Below, in pieces: positions 1 to 8,468 of a DNA stretch of 36,982 nt (position 1 is the stretch's first letter; each line of letters starts with the position of its first letter). Position numbers and translations under genes: made by a program. The stretch lies in IMG/VR virus record IMGVR_UViG_3300025130_000003, positions 1 to 36,982 of that record, one strand, 5' to 3'. The stretch comes from a virus. Below the pieces are notes generated by a model that was not told the origin of the DNA, ran no database searches, and saw only the letters and a program-made list of their open reading frames with translations.

Positions 1-147
1 GGCCATTATATGTAAATGCGCTTGGTTCTGCTAGTTTGGTTCCAAATGCTACGGCGAACGGGGATAACCCTTATTTGTTTTATTTTAATATAGCCTATGT
101 GGATACCCGAGCCTACCTAGTATCACCATTAGCACATTCATTTAGCA
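1..147. repeat. Direct terminal repeat, left copy (circular assembly)
   Basis: Bases 1-147 recur at 36836-36982. The copies differ only at positions 19 and 21 (c and c here, a and t at 36854 and 36856). The repeat lies inside one open reading frame that starts at 36784 and is closed by joining the ends. This is seen directly. The simplest inference is a circular or circularly permuted genome written out with a short overlap. A true fixed terminal repeat inside a tail gene is less likely. Confidence 0.9.
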
Positions 148-629
148 ACCAAGCGGGGCCGTTTTTCCGTTTTATACGAACAACTGGAAATAACCCTGCA
201 AATCTAATGGGCATAGAAGCTGGCGGGTGGCCTCCACCAGTAGGGAATAATTTATGGGGAAATGGTAGCGTTGATTCCAGTCAATCAGCATTCTGCTCCG
301 CAGAATACAACGGAATTTACACAACATTGATAATGGACTCTCCGTTATTAGGACGAATATCTTATGTTCATTCGCTAAATCCTATACCATATGGTGGGTA
401 TCACGAAGATTTTACGATACGACCACACTATGGTTCAACGCTAACCAATATCGTGTTCGTAGGTTCAAATTGGGGGGCGTATGGTTCTCCCTGTCAAGGA
501 GAGATTCCATCTAGCCATCGTGTAGCCGTATCCTCAACTGCTAAAATTTCTCATAATAGAATTTTAAAAGAGCACAGAACTGGAACAGAAGCTCAACGCT
601 TCCATGATTGGATGAAAAACGCAACATGA
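1..629 (+). CDS. Tail-tip/fibre-like protein A, 3' part (continues from 36784)
   Basis: The frame is open from base 3 and has no start codon of its own; joining the ends puts its start at 36784, giving about 225 residues. The middle is rich in G, N, Y and S with no recognised domain. The last 50 residues (GSPCQGEIPSSH, then STAKISHNRILKE) match the C-terminus of the protein encoded at 3250-3951, and the first ten residues (MSNPPFCQLG) match its N-terminus. Both copies lie next to the tail hub gene with ATGA stop/start overlaps, so a tail-tip or receptor-binding role is inferred from position and paralogy. The stop (627-629) overlaps an ATG at 626. Confidence 0.7.
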   Translation, partial: PLYVNALGSASLVPNATANGDNPYLFYFNIAYVDTRAYLVSPLAHSFSNQAGPFFRFIRTTGNNPANLMGIEAGGWPPPVGNNLWGNGSVDSSQSAFCSAEYNGIYTTLIMDSPLLGRISYVHSLNPIPYGGYHEDFTIRPHYGSTLTNIVFVGSNWGAYGSPCQGEIPSSHRVAVSSTAKISHNRILKEHRTGTEAQRFHDWMKNAT

Positions 630-3253
630 GAGCGGAACGAGAAGGGAAAATAAAGAGAGAAACAGAATATTTGGGGATCACCGAATGGACTGGTTTAAAC
701 CTTTACGACCCTCACGCTCTGCTTAACTCTGGCGAAATGCGAGGAGCAATCAATATTGATATATTCCCTAAGTTTTTAAAAAGCAGACGAGGTAGCGAAA
801 ATATTAACGGACTCACAAGAAAGCTAGCCGACGAAGCAGTTTTAAGCTCTATTCAATGGGATGTCGGAACGAGCGAATATGTGATAGTACAGACACTAAA
901 TGGCGCAACAAGCAAATTCTGGTACTGGAAAATAGACTCGGCGCAAGACCCGCAACAACTTTATATAAAAGGGGGAACGACTCAATTTACCATTGCTAGC
1001 CAGACAGCGAATGTAGACTGGTTTATTAGTGGAAATAGATTATTCGGATTCTGTTCACAACAAAACTTTCAATTTGAATGGGACGGTACCAGCGCATTTG
1101 TTAAAACTCAGATGGGATTACCATTGCCGATTTTAACCAGCGTATCGGGGACAGGGAGCGGAAATCTTACTGGAATTTATACCTACGGTATAGAGCTTGT
1201 ATATCGTCAAGGAGTAGATACTTTTGATTCGGCTGCATCTAGTCCTAACCGTAAAAATTCAGTTGGGAAAGTATTGAAAACTACATTCACAGGACAACAG
1301 GGTAGTATAGTTGTTGATTCAACAGTTTTAACCAGCGACACGCTTTGGACTCATATTAGACTTTATCGTTCAAAGAGGCTTGATGCAAACACAAGCGGGA
1401 GCCAATTCTTGGACGTGGTAGGTTTAGAAACAGAACTTTATCCTTGTCAATTGATTGCTAAAGCTGCTTTCATTTCAGCAGCATACACCTTTACGGACAA
1501 CTTAACGGACGATGAATTACCAAACGCAACGGCTGGAGCTTGGTATCCACTTTACACCATTGACAAAATAGAGCTTTCCCCAATAAGCGATAAACCTGCT
1601 AGAATAGGAACATACCATAAAGAAAGAGTATGGTTTGGAGGCGTATCAAACGATGCGACTCAGAGCCGAATTTATTACTCTAATTATGCAGGGACACCAT
1701 ACGCAGGCCAATATGATATTTATCAATATAGAGACGTAGATTCAGGAGATGGACAACAAACAATTAAATTAATCTCGTTTGAAAAGGATCTAGTCGCATT
1801 AAAAGAAGCTAAGACTTGCGTTTTGACTGATGGTAACCCTGAAATTGAATTTGATGTGAGAGATCATAAAATCGGCGTAACCCATATTCGGGCAGCTCAA
1901 TACATTCCAGGAATCGGAATTTGCGCCATCACAAACGACCAAGGCGACTTTAAAATATTTGGTTATAATCAATCGTGGACAAACGTTTCGAGCGTAGAGG
2001 TGAGCAGGACAATTCGAACAGTCACACAGACTGCAACGCTTTCGGTAGTATCTATTTTTTATCTAAACGGCAAACTTTGGCTTTCACTAGGAACTGGGAC
2101 TTTTTACGTTCTACACGTAGAAAACGAAAGAGGTTGGAGCCGATACGACTACCCAATGAATAGCAGAGCGGAAGTCGCTTTAACTTATAATAACGGTAGC
2201 AAGGGTCTTGTGATAAGCCGAAATACTTACATGGTGCAAATAGACGATGCAACAGTAAGTACAGACAGAAACACAGCAGACGACACTACTGATGATATTT
2301 ACGGAGATATTTACACTCACCAATTTAGCGTAAATAATGGGCGAGGGATTTTAGATTTTGAGAGGTTGTCAATTACCGCAGATTTAACCGATGCGTTAGT
2401 TGGAACGCCTTACGTGAATGGGCTTCCATGGCCTGGCGGAGTAAGCGCAACGCAAATAAATTTTATACTTGATCCGAATACTTACACAAGTACTGCACTA
2501 AGACAGATGGAGTACAACCTTTATATAGAACCACCAAGACCATTGGCGAATTACCTACATTTTAGACTCTACACGAAAGCCCCTTTTACAATTCAAACTG
2601 TGACTTTAGTCGCAATTATTGATACGGCTAATTTCCCTAACTTTGACCCATTCCAATACACGGTTTTTCATACAAGCGTTCCAAACTGGGGGAATCAAGT
2701 TATTTTGCACCTTCCTTTCGATGAATCCGCAGGGGATATAGCCTACGATATAAGTGGGCGTTCTAGGCATCACTCATGGGTAGCCGGAAGCCCTGCGGGC
2801 TCACACGCGTACGATTCGGCACTTGCGCCAGGCGGAGGACAGTCGATAATTGGTGGTACAAGTAGTTATTATGGTGATAGCGATTGGAGTGGTTTAGATT
2901 TATTGCAGGCTGACGGATATCTTAGCGATGCGATGACGTATGAATCTGAAGTTTATGTAACCACACTTGCCTCTGCGATAATTATTGATGAAAGCGGAGA
3001 CGGTTCGAATCTTTTGCGTTTTAAAATAAATACCGATGGAAGTCTAGAGTTTGATGTTTACACTCATAATTCTTCCTCTGCTGTAGTAATAAATAAGAAA
3101 TTTTACACAACCGCTGGTATCATTACGGTGAGTACAACACCATACACAATTCAATTCTGCTTAAGCAATGGCGGATTGAATGGACAGTTTTTTGCAGGAC
3201 TAAAAACTGGGAGCACGAGCCAAATTATAACGCAAAGCGGAGTTTTAGCATGA
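626..3253 (+). CDS. Tail hub / DNA-stabilisation protein with C-terminal LamG-like domain
   Basis: About 875 residues. It follows the adaptor and a fibre gene, the place of the P22 gp10-type stabilisation (tail hub) protein. The central region has repeated beta-rich segments (RIGTYHKERVWFGG, NDQGDFKIFG, YLNGKLWLSLG) resembling propeller blades of podovirus tail-hub/nozzle proteins. The last 200 residues begin with HLPFDESAGDIAYDISGRSR, a typical start of a laminin-G/concanavalin-like carbohydrate-binding fold, so the protein may combine a structural hub with a host-surface-binding domain. I chose ATG 626, which overlaps the previous stop as ATGA like its neighbours; ATG 608 is possible. Neither has a strong ribosome binding site. 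The fold assignment is inference. Confidence 0.65.
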   Translation: MRAEREGKIKRETEYLGITEWTGLNLYDPHALLNSGEMRGAINIDIFPKFLKSRRGSENINGLTRKLADEAVLSSIQWDVGTSEYVIVQTLNGATSKFWYWKIDSAQDPQQLYIKGGTTQFTIASQTANVDWFISGNRLFGFCSQQNFQFEWDGTSAFVKTQMGLPLPILTSVSGTGSGNLTGIYTYGIELVYRQGVDTFDSAASSPNRKNSVGKVLKTTFTGQQGSIVVDSTVLTSDTLWTHIRLYRSKRLDANTSGSQFLDVVGLETELYPCQLIAKAAFISAAYTFTDNLTDDELPNATAGAWYPLYTIDKIELSPISDKPARIGTYHKERVWFGGVSNDATQSRIYYSNYAGTPYAGQYDIYQYRDVDSGDGQQTIKLISFEKDLVALKEAKTCVLTDGNPEIEFDVRDHKIGVTHIRAAQYIPGIGICAITNDQGDFKIFGYNQSWTNVSSVEVSRTIRTVTQTATLSVVSIFYLNGKLWLSLGTGTFYVLHVENERGWSRYDYPMNSRAEVALTYNNGSKGLVISRNTYMVQIDDATVSTDRNTADDTTDDIYGDIYTHQFSVNNGRGILDFERLSITADLTDALVGTPYVNGLPWPGGVSATQINFILDPNTYTSTALRQMEYNLYIEPPRPLANYLHFRLYTKAPFTIQTVTLVAIIDTANFPNFDPFQYTVFHTSVPNWGNQVILHLPFDESAGDIAYDISGRSRHHSWVAGSPAGSHAYDSALAPGGGQSIIGGTSSYYGDSDWSGLDLLQADGYLSDAMTYESEVYVTTLASAIIIDESGDGSNLLRFKINTDGSLEFDVYTHNSSSAVVINKKFYTTAGIITVSTTPYTIQFCLSNGGLNGQFFAGLKTGSTSQIITQSGVLA

Positions 3254-3951
3254 GCAATCCTCCGTTTTGCCCGTTGGGTAGTAAGTATTTCAAAACTTCC
3301 TTTGATTCAGTTTCTGGATATGTACTTGAACCAACCTCAGAGATTAACAACGGTCAATTAAGGGCTAAAAGTGGATACGGTTTTAACAACGCTGTAGCCT
3401 TTGTTGACAATCCATCGGAGCTAATAACTGGTCCTTTCGAAACATCTGTTACGGTTTCCACCTATAATCTGGAAACTGGCTCAGTTTTTATGACGTTAAT
3501 GGCGGATGGAACACCGTATTACTCTCAGTCAGTATACATAGATGTATGGTCTAATGGGGATGTTGATTTCGGTCTGTATGGGTCAGGCCATGTTACTCTT
3601 ACCAACCCGTTTACAATATCAATTAGCTCAAATAACGATGAAACAGAAATCTATATCAAATATAATGGAAGTTTAATCAAGACAGTATATTTAGCTCCAC
3701 ATCCTGCGGCTTCGCTAGCAAAACGAATAACTGTACGTACTGGATATCTTCTAACTAGCGAAATGCGAATAGACGATTGGTATATTATTCATAAGAATTT
3801 AAATGGTTCCCCCTGTCAAGGTGAAATCCCTACTGAGCATAGTGTAGCCGTACCCTCAACTGCTAAAATTTCTCATAATAGAATTTTAAAAGAAGAGCGC
3901 GCTTTGGTTGGCGCTCAACAGTTCCACAACATAATGAAAGGATTGGCTTGA
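3250..3951 (+). CDS. Tail-tip/fibre-like protein B, paralogue of protein A
   Basis: 233 residues. The start ATG overlaps the hub stop (ATGA). The N-terminus MSNPPFCPLG and the C-terminal 50 residues nearly repeat those of the gene spanning the genome ends. A 40-nt stretch (3854-3893 versus 532-571) is identical, while the middle has no evident similarity. The middle is beta-rich and LamG-like (KTSFDSVSGYVLEP, FETSVTVSTYN, EIYIKYNGSLIKTVYL). Conserved ends with different centres suggest modular exchange of a binding domain between an attachment tip and a conserved tail. Role in receptor binding is inferred from context. Confidence 0.65.
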   Translation: MSNPPFCPLGSKYFKTSFDSVSGYVLEPTSEINNGQLRAKSGYGFNNAVAFVDNPSELITGPFETSVTVSTYNLETGSVFMTLMADGTPYYSQSVYIDVWSNGDVDFGLYGSGHVTLTNPFTISISSNNDETEIYIKYNGSLIKTVYLAPHPAASLAKRITVRTGYLLTSEMRIDDWYIIHKNLNGSPCQGEIPTEHSVAVPSTAKISHNRILKEERALVGAQQFHNIMKGLA

Positions 3952-4197
3952 ATGTCTCCAAGCGAATGGACAAAAACAGACGAAATAATTAAACAAGTTC
4001 AACACCTTGCGGTAGAATTTGGAGAAGAAAAAATCAAAATCAAAGGATTGGAGCATTCAATGGAAAAAATCTGGCAGAAATTCGAGGATTTACAAACAAA
4101 AATTCACGATGTAGAGAAGAGACTTGCTATAATTATGGCGTTCGGTGCAATTTTCCAGACCATTGCAATCAGTATTGTAATTAAACTTATAACATAG
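3952..4197 (+). CDS. Small coiled-coil protein with C-terminal membrane segment (XhlA-like)
   Basis: 81 residues: residues 1-58 form a charged amphipathic helix with heptad spacing, residues 60-80 are hydrophobic (IIMAFGAIFQTIAISIVIKL). This layout is that of haemolysin XhlA-like phage proteins, which sit next to lysis or tail genes and associate with the inner membrane. The start ATG abuts the previous stop (TGAATG). It could be a holin accessory or a membrane-attached tail factor; the real lysis genes seem to be at 14.4-14.9 kb. Confidence 0.55.
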   Translation: MSPSEWTKTDEIIKQVQHLAVEFGEEKIKIKGLEHSMEKIWQKFEDLQTKIHDVEKRLAIIMAFGAIFQTIAISIVIKLIT

Positions 4198-4207
4198 GAG
4201 AAAAAAC

Positions 4208-4774
4208 ATGAAAAAGATACTTATTCTTTTAGCTATCGGCTTGGGAGAATTAATCGCCTCGCCCAGCATGGACGTTAACGGAACAATTGCGCGCCATTAC
4301 CAGGTGAAAAATGAAAAAGGCGGGTTTTGGTGGAAAGTTTGTGCTGAATCAACTTATGTAGATAGTGGCGTTAGCACGCTAACGTCACCTGCGACATGGG
4401 TCAAGTCTAATTCTGGTTGGGCGTGTTTCCCGATGCGAAAAGATGGCGGGCAACAACCTATACAAATATCGACATTTGTTTCCGAATTTTTTGGTAGCAA
4501 AGCAGACTCAAGTTTATTCGATGTAAAGTTTCGAGTGAAGTATATCGGGAGTGACTCAGTTTCCAGATTTGGTTCGGGGTTAAATAACAGCCTAGATACG
4601 GGGTTTACTGTTTTAAATCACAACACCGCATACAAGAAATATTCCGTTGGTGGCCTTTGGTTCCCAGAAGCCGACTCGATTTGCATCGGAATTAGACCTG
4701 CAACGGCGACTCACAATGGGAATTGTGCAACGGATTCAACAAGGATCAGAAGCAATATTTTTATATTAAAATAA
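4208..4774 (+). CDS. Exported protein of unknown function
   Basis: 188 residues. The N-terminus MKKILILLAIGLGELIASPS is a signal peptide (two lysines, hydrophobic core, likely cleavage after IAS). The mature part is beta-rich, with four cysteines that could form disulfides (KVCAEST, WACFP, SICIG, NCATD), which fits a periplasmic or surface location. Ribosome binding site aggag lies at 4197-4201, well spaced from ATG 4208. No family is recognised. A phage protein with a Sec signal among tail genes is unusual; superinfection exclusion or envelope modification are guesses. Confidence 0.6.
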   Translation: MKKILILLAIGLGELIASPSMDVNGTIARHYQVKNEKGGFWWKVCAESTYVDSGVSTLTSPATWVKSNSGWACFPMRKDGGQQPIQISTFVSEFFGSKADSSLFDVKFRVKYIGSDSVSRFGSGLNNSLDTGFTVLNHNTAYKKYSVGGLWFPEADSICIGIRPATATHNGNCATDSTRIRSNIFILK

Positions 4775-4775
4775 C

Positions 4776-5285
4776 ATGGCTACAACGAAACAATTCACTA
4801 CAACTACAGCCACTGGCCAGACTGTGTACTGTATTGTGCGAAGAGATTCTGATGGAGCTTTACTTAGAGCCTCAGACGGAGCCTTTGAAAATAGCTTGAC
4901 AGCAACGCAAGCAGCACAAATACTAACAGAGAATACAACTCTAAAAGGTTTGTACGAGGGCACCGAGAATAGAACAGCTTGGAACGATGGCAGTTATACG
5001 TTTATTTGCTACGCTGAATTCCTTATCGGGACAGTCGCCCCCGTAAATGATTTAGTTACGGGAGTCACAAGGGTAAACTTTAGGAACGATATTGAGTTAA
5101 ATTTAACGGAAATTTACACACTTACAGCCTCAGTCGCAACTATTGTAAGCGGTAGCGGTTTAGCTGGAATAATAAAGGGTAGCATAACAGATTTAAGTAA
5201 ACAAATCACCGCGCTTTACAGCCTGGTAAGAGATTTGCAACAACGCATAGCAAAAAGTGGGGGCAATAATGGCAAAATGGTATAG
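4776..5285 (+). CDS. Small tail/fibre-like protein with coiled-coil end
   Basis: 169 residues. The N-terminal half looks like a beta domain (QFTTTTATGQTVYCIVRR, WNDGSYTFICYAEFLIG). The C-terminus (NLTEIYTLTASVATIV, then ITDLSKQITALYSLVRDLQQ) is helical with heptad hydrophobics, suggesting oligomerisation. It overlaps the next gene by 17 nt if that gene starts at 5269. Its place between exported and ejection proteins suggests a virion component. No family is recognised. Confidence 0.55.
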   Translation: MATTKQFTTTTATGQTVYCIVRRDSDGALLRASDGAFENSLTATQAAQILTENTTLKGLYEGTENRTAWNDGSYTFICYAEFLIGTVAPVNDLVTGVTRVNFRNDIELNLTEIYTLTASVATIVSGSGLAGIIKGSITDLSKQITALYSLVRDLQQRIAKSGGNNGKMV

Positions 5286-6555
5286 TCGAGTAGCGAGAGC
5301 CGTAGGAGACGCATTATCGAACACAGTAAGGGGCACCGCTCCAGTCAAAACGCCTCAAGAACTTGAGAAAGAACGAATTGCAGCTGCAAAAGCTCAAGAC
5401 GATATTGTTGCAGGACAAGTACGAAATCTTGATCCAGCACCAGACCCAAGGGTAAAACGATACAATTTGAAAGACTTTGATCGTGGCCCATTCAACAAAG
5501 CGGAGAGCATTTATCAAAATCAAACAATTCAAGGGTTGAAAACTGGTAAGTTTGCAGATGTAGAAGCCGCGATGCAGAGAACTGGACGAGATACTGCACT
5601 TAGAACTTCAAGAGGTCAACAGGCAGGCGAAGCAGCAGCAGCAGCAGCAGGATTTAAACCAGGAACCCCAGAGTACAATAGAGCTATTGAAATGGCTGTT
5701 TCGGGCGCAGAAACTCAGAATATGCAAGACACAAACGCTGTACGACAGATGCAGAGAAACTACTATACTGATGCGATGAATCGAGCACAAGGAATAGGCG
5801 ATCAGATGTATAGCCGAGCAACAGGAGAGAGAGGACACGAAGAAGCTGCGGACGCACTCGAATATTCAAGAAATGACAAAACATACACAAACAAACAGCA
5901 AGATATGAGAGATTTTATAGCGCAACAACCACCAAATATACAGAATAAGTTACGTCTTCTTTTAGCTCAAGGTAAAGACATTACTACCGCGTCAGGAATC
6001 TTCGACGCAACAGGGGCGATAGCTGCGCCTTACAGGGGCGCAACCCCAGCCGAACAGTCTTTCGCTTCGCAATGGCAAGAGATTGTCAACATAACTCCGC
6101 GACGACAAGGGGAGACTATAGAGAATTATAATGCAAGAATAGCGAAATTAACTAGAGATCGGCTTGGGCGGATAGACGAGGCAGCAATTAATCCGGTAAA
6201 CGAGGGCAATCGGGCTCAGAACATACAAAACGAAACTAATAAACAAGTAGAGCAATTGGCGCAGGCTGGAAAGGGTTTCGATGCGTCAAGCTGGAAGATA
6301 TTGAACAGCACAAGACCTGATTTGATTAAGTCTATGCCAGCAGTTACGATAATTAATACTGGATACGCTAAAAATGTAAAAACTGGTGATGTTATAAATT
6401 ATAATGGGAAAAAATATATGGTTGCAAACCCATCCTATCACACAACACGGAATAATTGGTATGGAAACACCAGGGCAAGGGATGGAATTTTAGCCTACGA
6501 TGAAAACGGCAATCAAGTAGAAATAGCTATGACTAAAGAATATGACCCAGACTAG
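5269..6555 (+). CDS. Probable internal virion (ejection) protein
   Basis: 428 residues from ATG 5269; gtggggg at 5257-5263 is the likely ribosome binding site, so the GTG at 5257 is less likely to be the start. The protein is mostly helical and rich in Q, A, R and N, with an alanine tract around residue 120 and few cysteines, which is the composition of podovirus ejection proteins. A C-terminal segment (KTGDVINYNGKKYMVANP) looks like a small beta domain. It opens a run of four genes (5.3-11.2 kb) placed like P22 gp7, gp20 and gp16. The TAG stop lies within the ribosome binding site of the next gene (taggagg), so the two are translationally coupled. Confidence 0.55.
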   Translation: MAKWYSRVARAVGDALSNTVRGTAPVKTPQELEKERIAAAKAQDDIVAGQVRNLDPAPDPRVKRYNLKDFDRGPFNKAESIYQNQTIQGLKTGKFADVEAAMQRTGRDTALRTSRGQQAGEAAAAAAGFKPGTPEYNRAIEMAVSGAETQNMQDTNAVRQMQRNYYTDAMNRAQGIGDQMYSRATGERGHEEAADALEYSRNDKTYTNKQQDMRDFIAQQPPNIQNKLRLLLAQGKDITTASGIFDATGAIAAPYRGATPAEQSFASQWQEIVNITPRRQGETIENYNARIAKLTRDRLGRIDEAAINPVNEGNRAQNIQNETNKQVEQLAQAGKGFDASSWKILNSTRPDLIKSMPAVTIINTGYAKNVKTGDVINYNGKKYMVANPSYHTTRNNWYGNTRARDGILAYDENGNQVEIAMTKEYDPD

Positions 6556-6564
6556 GAGGAATTT

Positions 6565-6996
6565 ATGAATCACGGACTACAATTGCCACAGAGCATGCCA
6601 AACCCTGAGTATGGGGGTTACAAGTTTCAACCTTCTACTGTTCCAATGCAACAAAGCTCAGGCAATGGAATGGCAGGATCTGTTTTAAGCCAAGCTGGAG
6701 GTTTAGCCATGTCTAGTGGAGCACCGCCACTAATGATAGCAGGTGCAGCGATGCAGGGAGCTGGACTTTTAGCCAATATTTACGGTGCTTATCAACAAGA
6801 CAAAGCGACAGAAGAAGCTGCGCGAGAAAATCAAAGGCGTTTTGATCTCCAGATGAAAATGCAACAACAGCAGCGTGACGATCAGTTAAAACAACAAGAC
6901 TTTTCCAATGACATTTCAAGCGGGCAATACGCTCAGGACTATAGACAGAACTTAGATTCAGCATACGGAAATTATTACACTAGAAACAGAATGTAA
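6565..6996 (+). CDS. Small ejection/internal virion protein with hydrophobic segment
   Basis: 143 residues. Residues about 35-73 are glycine- and alanine-rich and hydrophobic (MAGSVLSQAGGLAMSSG, PPLMIAGAAMQGAGLLANIYG), followed by a Q-rich helix (EENQRRFDLQMKMQQQQRDD-like). Such glycine-zipper segments with coiled coils occur in phage proteins that enter the host envelope during DNA ejection (P22 gp7 and T7 gp14 classes). The ribosome binding site aggagg (6554-6559) is strong. Assignment rests on composition and position. Confidence 0.55.
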   Translation: MNHGLQLPQSMPNPEYGGYKFQPSTVPMQQSSGNGMAGSVLSQAGGLAMSSGAPPLMIAGAAMQGAGLLANIYGAYQQDKATEEAARENQRRFDLQMKMQQQQRDDQLKQQDFSNDISSGQYAQDYRQNLDSAYGNYYTRNRM

Positions 6997-7007
6997 GGAG
7001 CAGTAGA

Positions 7008-8468
7008 ATGACAAAACCTCAAATGTGGCAGGAAATCGGCAGAAGCTTGATCGCAGGAGGTCAACTCATTCCCGAAACTTACAAGAATATTCAGGATGAC
7101 AAATTCCAATATTCACAACGGCAACAACAGCTTGAGGACATGATTCAACGCAGGATAGAGGCAAAAGACACGGCTTTTAGAGCGCAACAAGAGGAAAGCA
7201 GAAGACAAAGGGAATTTCAACAAAAACAAGATCGCATTGCTGCCGAAGAAAAAGTACGTCAAAAAATGATTGACGAACAAAACAAACGTATCGAGCAAGC
7301 AACTAGAGCGGCAGAAAAAGAAGCAGATCGCAACGCAGACAAAGCTCTGCAAAAACAACAACAAGCAGACTTATACGCTCAACAAACGGCGCAAGCCTTG
7401 GATAAAGCTAGAAGTATTCAGGGGATACCGACTCGGCATCAGAGGGCTACTCAACCAGGGGAGATGCAGGAAATAAGTATTCAAGGTGGGTTGGATGATA
7501 ACGTAGATCAACAAATTAACCAGATGGCACAGGATGGGGCAAATCGATTTCATATGGCAGGTATCGAAGACCTTGAAAGCAACCCTCCACAAGACCAAAC
7601 CTTTGAACCTTGGACAGCTGGAAGGTTAGCCAGAGAATCGTTCCAAGCTGGCGCTACAGGCGTGGACGAATACGAAAAAAGTTTGATCGCGCAACAGGAT
7701 AGAGCGCAAGGTGGGAGATTCGATAAAAAAACAATTCCTTATGAAGAAAAAGCACAGTTAGCGATTTTAAAAGAAGATTTAAGGGCTGGGCGGCCATTGA
7801 CAGAGTGGCAAAAGCAAATCTTACAATTAAGAAGCGAAGAACTAGGACTTAAGAAAAAAGGCTTGGGATTAAGCGAAGAACGTCTAAGCCTTGCGAAGGA
7901 AGACCAAAAAAGACAAGAAACATCTAAATTAACCAACTTTGTAAAAAACACTAAAGACCAAGCGGAAATATTATACGCATACCAAAACTTAGACAAGCTA
8001 GTACCAGGTGGAATATACGGAACCGATGGAATTGCTGGATATGGTTTTGGTACAAAGCCATTTAGAAAATTTTGGAAAACAGACGAGGCAAACAAGATTC
8101 GCCCTGGAGTCCAAGCTTTGATAAATAAAGTTTTAAAACAGCGTTCTGGTGCCGCAGTAACAGAGCAGGAATTAAATCGGCTTGAACAGGAATTTGGAGT
8201 CAACACCACAGGAACGATCGAAGAATTTAGACAGGGGCTTCAGAATTACTATGAGGCAATCAAAAACGACTACGATCGATTTGTTACCGCAGACCAAGAA
8301 TCAGCTAGAAGAGTCGATCGTCAAGGGTATGGGCAGCTTAAAAACGTTCCTAAAGTTATTGAAGAACAACGTCCCCAACAGAATTTAACTCAACCTACAT
8401 GGACTAGTGATAAAGCTCGCAGATTGGCCGAGCTTAGAGCAAAAAGAGCAGCGGGGAGATTACAATAA
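7008..8468 (+). CDS. Large coiled-coil internal virion (ejection) protein
   Basis: 486 residues. Residues about 40-130 form an uninterrupted charged helix rich in Q, K, E and R (QQQLEDMIQRRIEAKD, RIAAEEKVRQKMIDEQNK), and residues about 250-310 form a second (LQLRSEELGLKKKGLGLSEE). It has a good ribosome binding site (aaggag at 6995-7000). It sits between a small hydrophobic protein and a 900-residue protein, the arrangement of P22 ejection genes 7-20-16. It overlaps the next start by one base (TAATG). No enzyme motif is seen. Confidence 0.55.
   Translation: MTKPQMWQEIGRSLIAGGQLIPETYKNIQDDKFQYSQRQQQLEDMIQRRIEAKDTAFRAQQEESRRQREFQQKQDRIAAEEKVRQKMIDEQNKRIEQATRAAEKEADRNADKALQKQQQADLYAQQTAQALDKARSIQGIPTRHQRATQPGEMQEISIQGGLDDNVDQQINQMAQDGANRFHMAGIEDLESNPPQDQTFEPWTAGRLARESFQAGATGVDEYEKSLIAQQDRAQGGRFDKKTIPYEEKAQLAILKEDLRAGRPLTEWQKQILQLRSEELGLKKKGLGLSEERLSLAKEDQKRQETSKLTNFVKNTKDQAEILYAYQNLDKLVPGGIYGTDGIAGYGFGTKPFRKFWKTDEANKIRPGVQALINKVLKQRSGAAVTEQELNRLEQEFGVNTTGTIEEFRQGLQNYYEAIKNDYDRFVTADQESARRVDRQGYGQLKNVPKVIEEQRPQQNLTQPTWTSDKARRLAELRAKRAAGRLQ

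Noticed and set aside
1-3951. Diversity-generating retroelement acting on the tail-tip paralogues
   Set aside because: No reverse transcriptase gene is found anywhere in the window and the centres differ too much to be a template/variable repeat pair.
5269-6996. Readthrough fusion of the 428- and 143-residue virion proteins (TAG then in-frame ATG 6565)
   Set aside because: The TAG lies in a strong ribosome binding site (taggagg) with ideal spacing to ATG 6565, so separate coupled translation is the ordinary explanation.
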